This document shows positions 12,423 through 25,141 of a stretch of DNA of 34,842 nucleotides, piece after piece. Every line of letters starts with the position of its first letter. The first letter of the stretch is position 1. The notes beneath the pieces were generated by a model that was not told where the DNA came from, did no database searches, and saw nothing but the letters and a program-made list of their open reading frames with translations. Source of the DNA: Clavulina sp. PMI_390 (taxonomy: Eukaryota > Basidiomycota > Agaricomycetes > Cantharellales > Hydnaceae); contig WIDE01000202.1 in assembly GCA_015039315.1 (NCBI GenBank), positions 1 to 34,842 on the forward strand. Direction: 5' to 3'. The position numbers and the translations under genes are program-made.

Positions 12423-12871
12423 AGGTATCCCATTTATCTTGTCCATTGCGTTCTCTGCTCCCTCAGATGTGATGCATTGCATTGTGTCGTGTTGAATCTC
12501 CATACGCTCTTCTGCTCCATGTCGTTTTATCAACTCTCTCTCCCTTTCAACTCATTCTGTTTGTTTTGTCTGTCTATATGTCCAAGTTTTCGGGTTCCCA
12601 TCCCCCCCTTCCGCATGGCTCCCCCAGCTGCTGCTGCTGCCCTGTGGTGGGCCGTTCCACTATGATACACAACCTCGATTTGAACTCTTTTTTCTTTCCT
12701 TCCATTCCGTATTTGTTTTTATAAGTGTTATATGTGTATGCACCTATCTTACTCTACACCAAACGCAATAGATCCTTTGGTCTGGGTTCTCTCTCTCTCG
12801 AGATGGTAATACTCTGATAGGCTGAGTTTATTCGCCCACGCTCCCTCGACTCAAACACTGCACCAAATAAT
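12423..12871. other. Spacer between the BRD-like gene and MSS51-like gene
   Basis: Contains the 3' end of the upstream gene, with pyrimidine- and T-rich DNA suggesting UTR, and the promoter of the gene at 12872. Short open frames at 12477-12724 are pyrimidine-tract artefacts. No other feature seen. Confidence 0.5.
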
Positions 12872-14596
12872 ATGCGCTCGGCATGGCGAACGGCCAGACT
12901 CGCATGTCCTCACAGGCCCTATGGCAGTCCTTCACATCTCCAAACGCGCACACTCTTCGGATTCGGACAAAGGTCTAAACCAGCTGCTCCCGAATCCCAG
13001 TTCCGTCCAACTGGAAAGAATGCTCCAAAAAAGCAGCAGTTGATTCTCGAGCAAGACAACCTCTTCCACCCACTCTCGCGCTCTCCCTTCCCAGACCTCC
13101 GCGCGCGCGCCGAGTCCGTGAAAAGTATGGCTCCCTGTCCTGTGTGTTTGGAAGAGCACGGCGAGCGGCGGAATGTCCAGTTTGACTGCCCCGATTGTGG
13201 GTGGCCTACGCATGCGACGGAGCAGCATTGGGCGCTGGATAGGCAGAAGCATGCCAAGTATTGTTCGAGGTTGAGAGAGGCGAATGAGGATGAGCATGAT
13301 TTGAGGAGTGGGAGGAGGATACGGGAGTTTGAGCTGCCTGGTGAGTTTCTTGTTGAGCTGGATTTGCCCATGCCTCAGTTCCTTGAAAGCTAATTTTGTG
13401 CTATGTTTATACTGCATTTTTGTGAATAGGCGAGCAGGCGTATGAGGCTGCTGTGTCGTTTGCGAATTGGGATACGTATTGGTTCACAAGAGACCATCCG
13501 TCTATCGATTCTGAGCGACCGAGAAGACATCTTACGAAGCTCTTGACGTACCCTACGACTGTGTCCTCGGTGCTTCATGAGTTTAGTGGGCTCACTACGC
13601 GCAATCAGCGCGTTACTCCCGAAGGAGCACGATCCCTAGCAGGTTCGTGACCTTGCAGAGAGCCTTTAGTATTATCTAACTCTCGACTTTCTGTCTCTAG
13701 CACTGCGGATGACTCTCCATCAACGACCTAGCGAAGGGGACGAGGAGTCAGATGCTCGACGTCTCGTCCGACTCTTCATTCTAGGCGCTCGAGCAGAATC
13801 GTCCCTTCCCCCTCATGTTTGGCAGCAATTGCCATATCTCTTCCCTGGAGCTCGGTTCCACATCTTCTTCATTGGTCCTCAAGTAGCTATGCCTGCTGCC
13901 CCTCCAGCATCGACTACGCCATCCGGCGAGGATGCCAAGACATCAGCTGCCTCGTCGTCCTCGTCGGGTACGGAAAGTGCTGCTGCTCCGGAAACGCCCG
14001 CTTCTGGCGAGACGAGCACGAGCTCCTCGAATAGCAGCTCCAAAGCCATTTCATACAATCCTCCGACACCCTCGCCTAATCTTGGGATTGCTCGTGCCCG
14101 CCCCGCCGAGCACCACTACGGCGTTCCTTCATATACTGTTTCCTACTCGCCCTCCCTTTCCCTCACGTCTCTCCAGGCTTCCTACTCGGATGTCCATGAG
14201 CAATTTGGGCCGTTTGACCCTTACCAGGACGTGTTCTTCGCATTCTCTCCAGGCTTTGGCTTCCCCTCGCCCACCCACCCAGAGCTCAAGCAAATCGCCT
14301 CTCCTACCGAATGGGGCCCCACTGTCCCGCTCGTCCTCAGCACGAAATGCGCGCTGTTCGTAACGGGCTTCTCGCCGACGGACATGGAGCGCGATGTGCG
14401 CAGCTTGGATACTGCAGAGGGCGTCACGAATGAGTTTGATTGGGTGATTACGCCTGGAGTGAATCCGTTTGGGAGCGAGAAGTGGGAGGTGGCGGACTTT
14501 GATCCTCGGGTGATGGTCAAGGTGAATTGGGGCATTTGGGGGATTAGAGGGAAGAGGAGGGAGGTGGACGAAGTTAGACGAGAGAGCGAGGACTGA
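12872..14596 (+). CDS. MSS51: MSS51-like mitochondrial zinc-finger protein
   Basis: Exons 12872-13340, 13430-13642 and 13701-14596; 525 aa. The N-terminus is Arg-rich without acids for about 40 residues (MRSAWRTARLACPHRPYG...), fitting a mitochondrial presequence. A MYND-like zinc-binding cluster follows: C89, C92, C106, C109, H114, H119, H127, C131, with the CPDCGWPTH core that I associate with Mss51. The middle and C-terminal domains match the Mss51 style (WDTYWFTRDHPS, LHEFSGLTTRN, conserved WVITPGVNPFGSEKW near the end). In yeast Mss51 activates COX1 mRNA translation and binds new Cox1 to couple synthesis with cytochrome oxidase assembly. A Ser/Ala/Thr-rich low-complexity insert of about 60 residues interrupts the C-terminal domain. 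Role here is inferred from the family. Confidence 0.88.
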
Positions 14597-14931
14597 GTTA
14601 GATGACAATGCTGTCAATCAAGATTCCGTATCCTTTTTGGATACAAGTCTTTCCAGAACTACCGCCCTATTCGCATAACTGGTCTAATTCACGCATGTAG
14701 TCATCAAGTCTAATTCATCCCCAGCCCTCAACTTTTCCTGATTCTGATTAAGCTTCCCTGAGCGGTTTCCCTGAGTGAAGAAGAAGAAATTGTTCCATTT
14801 ATTCATGCATCCTGAATGTACCTACCAGATTGCCTTCATGCTGGATCGAGCTTCCTTGGAGCGTTTGGATATTGTTTGGTCATCGCGTTCCCACGCTCCT
14901 CGCTATCAACACACGCCGGCATTTGACCTGC
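14597..14931. other. Spacer and promoter of the M13 peptidase gene
   Basis: 335 bp between same-strand genes. The reading frame of the peptidase stays open back to about 14830 but has no ATG before 14932, so translation there is not supported. No distinctive motif seen. Confidence 0.45.
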
Positions 14932-17900
14932 ATGGAGGCAGAACAGCGTCCTCTGCTCGCGGGCGACGACGACGACCACGATGTCGCGCCCACCACCGCG
15001 CGCTCGTCCGGAAACTTCTTCGAGACTCTCCTAGACGAGCCTCTGACTACACTCACACGACTGTTGCTCTTCGTCTCGGTCGGCCTGCTCCTGCTCGCCT
15101 CCATCTTCATAGGGCTCTTTGCTGGTGCTGAGCACAGGATTAGCGATTTACTGGCGAAGCCGCCTGTTACGGTGACCGAAATTGTGACGACGAGTGTGCC
15201 GACGACTGTGAGGACCACGGCGACGACGGTCAGAACGACGACGGCGTTGGCGACTACGACCGAGGTTGTGAGCACCACGCGCACTATCACGACGACTACT
15301 ACGAGCATTATTGCACCGCCCACTGAAAAGCCTGAGCCTCCCAGACCTGTGAGTCTCAATAGTGATTGTGCAGCTCCTTGTCATGTTGAAGATGGTGTTG
15401 CTTGTAGGAGGTGTGCACATCGGCAGAATGTGTCATCCTTGCTGCGTCGATTCTCGAGGGTATGAACCAAGCTGTTGATCCCTGCGAGGACTTCTATGAA
15501 TTTGCCAGTAGGTGTTACTTGCATTGCCGTAGCTCGTTTCCGAGGTGAATAACGTGTTCTCCCTTTTTGTTGGGTAGACGGATACTGGATTCAAGATCAT
15601 CCTCTTCCCTCTGGGAAGTCTCGCTATGGGTCGTTTGATCAACTGCAAGAGCACAACAACCTAGTTGTCCAGCGTATCCTCGATGATGTTGAGACTCCCG
15701 ACAATGCAGCTGACCAACAGGTAGGGTTCATTATTTTTTCTTTCCACGAGTGTATGATGCTGACTGGCTCGTTGCTCCGCATAGTCCTCGAAGAAGCTCA
15801 AAGCATTCCACAAGTCTTGCACGAACCAGGCGACCCTCAATGCCAAGGGTTCTGAGCCTCTCCTTGATGTTATCCGCAAGATTCGCACTCTCTTCCCGGT
15901 CCAGTCCAAGCTGCCCGACCCTATCTCCAAGCAGGCAGTTTTCTCCATGTCTGGTCCTTTATTCGATCATGAGCTTACTGGTGTGCTGGCGTACCTTCAT
16001 TCAATTGGTATGTTCACGTCGGCTCGCTATTCCCGTTTCAGTGATTCACCATATATTTTGAACAGGTATTGGGGCTCTTTTCGACTTGGGAATTGAGGGT
16101 GACTATGGCAATGACCCGAACGCGATGGTGCTTTGGGCCTCGCAAAGCGAACTTGGTCTGCCTGCAAAGGTCAGCTATATCTCATTAACTTTAGGCCCCA
16201 GCTGACCTATACATTGCTTTGTATGTAGGAATACTACGACGATCCTGATAGCATTGCTGAATATCGGCTTGCTCTTAAGGATTTGTTGGTCATCCTGGAT
16301 GAGTCTCACACTCTTGAGACTGCGCCAACCTCTCGCCCTTTCAAGCTCTGGCCCCCTTGGCCTTTCCCTCCTGAGGAACCTCCAGCTGAAAACAAAACAG
16401 CCCGTGCTGAGAGGTAAGTACCAGGCATATGACCAGAAATCTAGCCCCACCCGCTAACTTTTGTGATGTACCTACGCCCAGATTGGCTGATGAGATCATC
16501 AAATTTGAGACCCGTCTGGCGAAGATTGGTGCTGATCTGTAAGTATCCGGTCCCGCATGACTTTGTAAGAATAACGCGTTATTGATGACCTCGTTTCACA
16601 GTGATGTTCTCTTGACCGACCCTGTTGGAACATACAACCCTCAGCCCCTCTCCAACTGGACTGAGCACATAACACCATTCATGTCCTTCTCCAACTACCT
16701 CAGCGCCTTCACCACGCGCAACTTCCCTGAGACCGTCGTCGTCACTTACCCACCCTACTTCCCTGACCTCTCCTCTCTTGTCCAGAGCACGACGGGCGAA
16801 GTTCTTCAGGCTTATTTCGTGAGCCAGGCCGCACTTGGTCTGGCGCCGTATTTGGGTCTTGAAACGGAGCCGTGGAGGATCGTGACGGAGTTTAGCCAGG
16901 CGTTGAATGGGATCAAGAAGGGGACGCCGGTGGATCGTGGCAAGTGGTGTTTGGGACAGATGCAGGGAAGCCTTGGCTTCATGGCTGGAAGGTTCTTTGT
17001 TGAAGACGTTTTTTGTCAGTGAGATCTTTGCACATGAAATGTTGAGGGATGCTGATGTTTCCATAGCTCCGAGCTCAAGGGAGAAGGCATTCGATGTCGT
17101 GGACAGCATTATTACGGCTTTCAACAAGAACTTGCCCAACCTCGAGTGGATGGCACCAAAGGATCGCGAGGCCGCTGCCGAGAAGGTGGGTGACTTCCAC
17201 ACTCCCACTCGTACGCTAAATAACTGGGGTTCAAATGATGTTTGCAGGCCTCCTCTCTGTACATCAAAGTTGGCTACCCTCTGCTCGCGCCTAACACAAC
17301 CAGTGCTACTTCGGTTGCCAGTTATTACCGCATTGTGAAAATTAAGGAAGACGAGTTCTTAGCGAATGTTTTGTCGGCCAGGTGGGATCATTTGATTCAG
17401 GTTTTGCATCGCTTCTTACCTCTCTTCCTGTGCAGGACGAGCGCCAACTTCCGTCAATGGCTTCAGTTGGGCAACAAGAGGAACAAGGAGTCGTGGGAGA
17501 TGTATCCTAGCCAGGTCAACGCGTATTATAACCCTCCTGCAAATGAGGTTCGTTGTGTAGTTTTTCTGTGAGGTTTCTCGCTAACATGTACGTCTTCGCA
17601 TACAGATTGTCTTCCCTGCAGGCATTCTTCGCCCTCCGTTCTTCAATCGACATTGGTAAGTTATAGCGGAACTCGCTCCAAATTCTCCCTCGTGATTAAC
17701 GGTATAATTGCCTAGGCCAAATTACATGTCGTACGGTGCCATCGGTGCTGTTGTTGCTCACGAGTTGACGGTACGCAACTCGTTTGTTTGGTAGCCGAGT
17801 CGATGGGCTCATCCATTTGTTTTTTTCTAGCACGCGTTCGACAACTCTGGCCGACTTTTCAATCAGGAAGGCAAGCTCGAGACTTGGTGGTCTGATGAGA

Positions 17901-18474
17901 CGAGCGAGGCGTTCAATGAGCGTCAGCAATGCCTTGCAAAACAATATTCCTCCTACACCATCGAGGACGGGAAGGGAGGTGTCGTGCACGTCAATGTGCG
18001 TGTTCCGAATCGAAAGCAACTTCTTGACCGCCTAGACTCACTGGAAACCTTTCTTTGTAGGGTAATTTGACGTCGGGCGAGAACATTGGTGACTCTGGCC
18101 TTGTCCACGCTTGGCGTGCATGGAAGGCAGCCGCTGCTGAACTCGCGCTGAAATCCAACACTTCTCTTGACTACCGTCTCCCTGGCCTGGAAGACTTCAC
18201 ACCCGAGCAGCTCTTCTTCCTTGCGTTTGGCCGTATCTGGGCGAGCACCATTCTGCCTGGCGCGTCTGTCATTCAAGTGCGCACGGACCCTCATTCACCC
18301 GCGCAGTTCCGTGTTCAGGGCACGATCAGCAATATGCCCGAGTTTGCGGAGGCGTGGAAGTGTTCTCCCAAGGCAAAGGTCAGCATCTATCGGGTTGAAC
18401 CTGTCGAGTGATCATGTGTACTAATGCTGATGATCTTAAAGCTTAACCCCAAGGAACGATGTGTGTTCTGGTGA
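14932..18474 (+). CDS. M13 (neprilysin/ECE-type) membrane zinc metallopeptidase
   Basis: Sixteen exons: 14932-15348, 15408-15507, 15578-15720, 15785-16007, 16066-16169, 16229-16413, 16482-16538, 16602-17014, 17067-17185, 17248-17381, 17436-17547, 17606-17655, 17716-17770, 17831-17995, 18061-18378, 18442-18474; 875 aa with all phases closing. Type II topology: acidic cytosolic tail, one membrane segment (about 43-63), then a Thr-rich stalk (about 83-130) suited to O-glycosylation. Ectodomain marks: DPCEDFYEFANG near its start, NAYYNPPANEIVFPAGIL, the zinc motif HELTH (701-705) split by an intron, ENIGD (third zinc ligand E766), and the C-terminal CVFW, the hallmark ending of the family. It should cleave small peptides outside the cell or in the secretory lumen. 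The terminal 33-nt exon is needed to reach CVFW. Convergent with MCM7. Confidence 0.95.
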
Positions 18475-18685
18475 ACGCGTAGCGCGAGTATGAAACTCTC
18501 ACACAGTATGCCCCTCATCAAGCTCGATTGATCGCTCAGCAAGCGAAAAATGGATAGCTATACTTGTAATTATATACATACATATTTATCGTTGCAACAA
18601 ACACGGCAGGGTATGGCAGATACACAATCTTGCCCTGAAAGCTCATAAAACCGAGATGAGATGATTAGCAGACCATGAGAGAGTC

Positions 18686-21510
<2,825 letters not shown>

Positions 21511-21608
21511 GGGTGGTCACAGTTAGTGCGCGAGACGCGCTGAGTTGGTGGCTGTGTTTTGCTGCCAAACAGCGGCAAACAACACGCTCTCCTTTCATCC
21601 GTGCCTCG
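21511..21608. promoter_or_regulatory. 98-bp bidirectional promoter of MCM7 and APC15-like gene
   Basis: The two start codons are separated by only 98 bp. The interval holds a GTGCGCGAGACGCGCT stretch (about 21527-21541) whose ACGCG core (21535-21539) matches the MCB element bound by MBF in fungal G1/S promoters. Both flanking genes are cell-cycle genes, so joint periodic expression is plausible. Sequence observation plus inference. Confidence 0.5.
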
Positions 21609-22302
21609 ATGTCTTCCTCAACGCTAATACCCGATATGCCTGATTTCCCATATCTCGATCCGCCGCCGCCTATATCCCACGCCATACCTCTATCAAAAGG
21701 CCGTAAAGTCCGTCTGGTGGAGAGGAGAAATTTAACGCATGAGACGGCTGACTTGAGTGAGGAAGAAGAAGAAGTGGATGATATGGTCGGGCTAATGTTA
21801 GATTCTCGCCGTTTAAGAAATTACCCTAAACTTTATTGAGGAACTAGATGCGGTCCGTGAAAGACAGAGGTCTGGAATTCTACATTCCGATTGGAAGGAC
21901 ATCCACCGCACAGGAGGAACGCGCTGATGTAAATCATATCACCCAGCACCACCAGATTATCCTCACTAATGAATGATGCTACTATCTAAAAATTCAAAGG
22001 CCAATCTGGATTCCGCGAGCTCGTCCGAGGCATCCACTCCCCAAGGAGGCTCGGACGCCGAACCAGACAATGGAGCTGATGGCCCCGACCACACCTCTGA
22101 CGAGGACGACGAAATGGAGGATGATGAGGAAGAAGACGAAGATGAGGAGGAAGATCTAGAAGAAGAGGAAGAGGAAGATATGGATGCAAGTATGGAAGAC
22201 CTTGACGCAGATGACGAAGAGGATGAAGGAGCCAACGACCGATATGATCAGTCGGGAGATGGCAACGGTTTCTCAGTCGATCCAAGATCATTACCACCGT
22301 GA
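21609..22302 (+). CDS. APC15: Probable APC15 (anaphase-promoting complex) subunit, structure uncertain
   Basis: Start at ATG 21609 (MPDFPYLDPPPP soon after). The well-supported 3' part is 21848-21928 joined to 22000-22302 (71-bp intron, GTAAAT...AAAG, branch-like CTAAT). It reads GLEFYIPIGRTSTAQEER followed by about 85 residues dominated by Asp/Glu. APC15 proteins have a short N-terminal helix, a (V/I)PIG(K/R) motif and a long acidic tail, which matches. The join between the first exon and 21848 is unclear. The first-exon frame runs to a stop near 21839. A second frame (IEELDAVRERQRSG, about 21833-21874) looks like family sequence but lies one base out of phase with the PIGR frame. In animals APC15 promotes turnover of the mitotic checkpoint complex. 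Another acidic nuclear protein is possible. Confidence 0.55.
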
Positions 22303-22386
22303 TTGGTCTTTGATGCTACGAAATAGTATCATATTTTCTTTCCGATGAGGTATATGGTAACAGTACAGATACAACCATGCGGCTAA

Positions 22387-24841
22387 TTAACATGACGGCT
22401 CACTCAGCAAAAAGTCCCACAGCGAGTCAGGGTTCTTGAAGTCGTGATGTACGACACTGACAAGCCACCTCTCATTTGTGACTTGTTCCAGCAACGTTCG
22501 AGTTTCTGATGCCGGCGGATAAAATGATGCCCATTCTGACCACATCTGGAACACGTCCTCCTATGAAAAGGTATTAATTGTGGCTTAGTGAGAAGAGGCT
22601 ACTAGAACAAACGAACCTTCCACGCCAGGAATGACTCTCTCTCGATGATTGTTGGTTGGGCGATTTCCTGTCCTGGGAAAACACCCCAAGTTACCGCATT
22701 TCGCGTCTCCTCCGATACATTAGTTACTAGATCGCCCTGAAGAATCGACGACGATACTGCTTAGACTTTCCATTTGTTCAAAGAGTGATGGTGCTTACCT
22801 TGGCGTTTGCGGCATAATATGTGACTGTTCCCCTCCCCTTCATAGCCTTCACCTTATTCTGTAGCCAGTCCACACACGAGCGCTCGCAAAAGCATTCAAC
22901 AAAGGCCTTCTGGAAAACATAACCGCCCTGAGGTCCCCAGCCCACAATCTTATCAGAGCTTGAGGCAGCGTCAACGGCTGGTTGCGAGGCGACTGTCCAC
23001 CACCCCTTTTCGACGAGCTTCGTAAGATGAGAGACGATAGTTTGGGATTCGGGGAAGAGTGGGTCTGGGGAGAAAGGAGTGGAGGGGAGCGTTCCGGCAA
23101 GGTGTTGAAGGAAGATTGCTCGAATATCCGCTTTGGTAGTAGGAGAGCCCCAGAGTGCAGTTGCTTGTGGTGGCTAGCAAACCATGAGCCATTTGAGTAT
23201 CTACTGAGGAAGGCATCCACATCGACTTACTGTAACTCCCAACCCAGAGGTCACCCACGAGTCGAGCGCACCGAATGCTGGACTTGTCGAATCACCGAAA
23301 CGACCGTTGGGGAAATCGTCCCATGCCGCTGCATTTGTCGACTCAGTAGCTATCTTCTCCTTTTCTGCCTCTACTGGAGTACTGGGACGCTCTGCAAGAT
23401 GGCTTGCTTCTGAGGCCGTGATGAGACGCTCAGATGGAAGGTGAGCGTCAGCGTCCACAGAGCTTTCCTAATTAGACATCGCTCAGTTGAAATGATCAGC
23501 ACGGATGTTGCAGAAGGGATCGGCTAACAATGATGATCTTGTTCTCCTTCGGGTGATGCCCGTGATACCATTCTAACCCTTCCAGTACTCTCCGGACAGT
23601 CTTCTCTAGATTCAAGGTACAAAAATGCACCCCCTTGATGCCAGCTTCCTTGGTGAGCCTGCTACAGATATCGATGGCCAGCATGACACCGTATTCCTTC
23701 ACTTTTTGGTCATCACTCTATTGATCAAAATTAAGATGCCGATCATTGAGAGTTGAATTCTATGGAAAGGGGCTCACGTGGATGGGATCAAGGGCCTCGT
23801 TCACGGATGCAGGGACTCGTGTGCCACATAATTTGGTCATGCGGACAAAGGATGCATAACTTTGGATGGGTGCAATTCCTGGGATGATTGGGACGGTGAT
23901 ACCTGACAGAAAAAGGCAGCAATTTTTAGGAGATATCTGGGGCTGTAGAAACAAAGTCATACCTAGATTCCTTACTTTGTTCATCCACTCTATGAAACCG
24001 TCAACGTCATAGAAGAGCTGAGTCACGATCCAGTCGGCGCCAGCATCGACCTTCTCCTTAAGATGCTGTAGGTCACCCTCGAGTGTCTCAGCATCAGTGT
24101 GGCCGTCGGGATAACCTTCATAGATTACACGGTCAGTATCTCAAGAGCAATTTGAGAAGTTGTAGGGATAGCCGATTACCAGCGACGCCTACGGAGAACT
24201 GATCCTTGAATTCGGCAGACGATCGAATGTATTCGACAAGGTCAATGGCGTGTGTGAAGCGAGGGTCAGTAGGGATCCAATGGTCTGAGCCCCATGGAGG
24301 ATCTATCAAATATATTTAGTTAGGTCGTTATCACACAATTAGACTTTTGGGGCCTCTTACCCCCTCTCAGAGCTAGGATTGATTGTATCCCTCGTTCCTT
24401 GGCTGACTGCGAAGAAATGTCAGCAATTCAGCTGGCGAGGGATATAGATGGACCTCGTACCCTCAAAACATTATCCAGTATCCCAGGCTCAAGGTTTGTG
24501 CATGTTAGATGCAATACGGTGTCGACCCCATGCTCGCTCTGGCTGAGGCCAGCGAGATCGAGACTCCGATCCTTTGTTGAGCCTCCTGCTCCCCAAGTCA
24601 CAGTATTTGCAATAGGTTTTAGTGCAGCGAGGCGCCCGATACGACCGAGAAGGTTCTCAAAACCCTAGACATCCAGACATAGAGTCCATAGGCAAGTTCC
24701 AATAGTGGCCGTCAGCTATGTTTGTGCTCGTCTGATCGGGGAATGAACACAACGCGCCTGGTCTGTTCGCGGTGGAAAGAACTCGAAAGTATAAAACGGA
24801 TGGGGAGAGTCCCAGGATGCTATTTTCTCTGATAGCTTCAT
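22387..24841 (-). CDS. MTHFR: Methylenetetrahydrofolate reductase
   Basis: Eleven exons on the minus strand: 24758-24841, 24461-24664, 24361-24406, 24180-24302, 23963-24115, 23778-23902, 23529-23717, 23231-23467, 22799-23173, 22617-22736, 22387-22560; 609 aa. The N-terminal flavin barrel shows FEFFPPRT (about 19-26, with catalytic-type E20), TVTWGAGGST, MHLTCTN-like LHLTCTN, ILALRGDPP, VAGYPDGH, DWIVTQLFYD and PIIPGIAPI. The C-terminal regulatory domain shows DDFPNGRFGDSTSPAFG, IVGWGPQGGYVFQKAF and NAVTWGVFPGQEI. The enzyme reduces 5,10-methylene-THF to 5-methyl-THF for methionine synthesis; the eukaryotic C-terminal domain normally senses SAM. The style is closer to yeast Met12 than Met13, but this was not tested. 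Intron 1 appears to have a GC donor. Ends 84 bp from the convergent APC15-like gene. Confidence 0.97.
24665..24757 (-). other. MTHFR: Apparent GC-AG intron in the MTHFR gene
   Basis: The sequence CAG|GCGCGT opens the intron and GTCTAG closes it (93 bp). Joining these ends gives PPRTDQ-GFENLLGRI in frame, matching the conserved family sequence. The only nearby GT donor (GTTGTG, four bases downstream) changes phase and runs into a stop. A T-to-C change of an ordinary GTGCGT donor explains it. Confidence 0.7.
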
Positions 24842-25141
24842 AGTTGTGATACTAGACGCGCTTTAGAGGAAGCAGAACGACTGCCTCGCTTTGAACGAGG
24901 AGGCGTCCAAATCGAGGGCAACAAAGTTTCGGCATTCACACCCGACGACACCAAAACTACAAGCTTGTGTTGCTACGATCGACGCTCTGTGCTACCAGAA
25001 GGGGCCTTACGCAATTTGGAACGCTAACTAGCTGTTTCATATTTATCCACAATTTATCTTATTTTTCTGCCGTCAAGGACGGTTAGGGACACCGTGGGCC
25101 TCGCTTATCTAAAACTTTCACCGTCCTCGATTGTTATTGCG
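24842..25141. promoter_or_regulatory. Divergent promoter of MTHFR and ELP3
   Basis: A 300-bp head-to-head spacer. It has no open frame of note and no clear TATA box. A/T-rich sequence (about 25030-25075) lies in the ELP3-proximal half. No specific operator is recognised. Confidence 0.45.
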
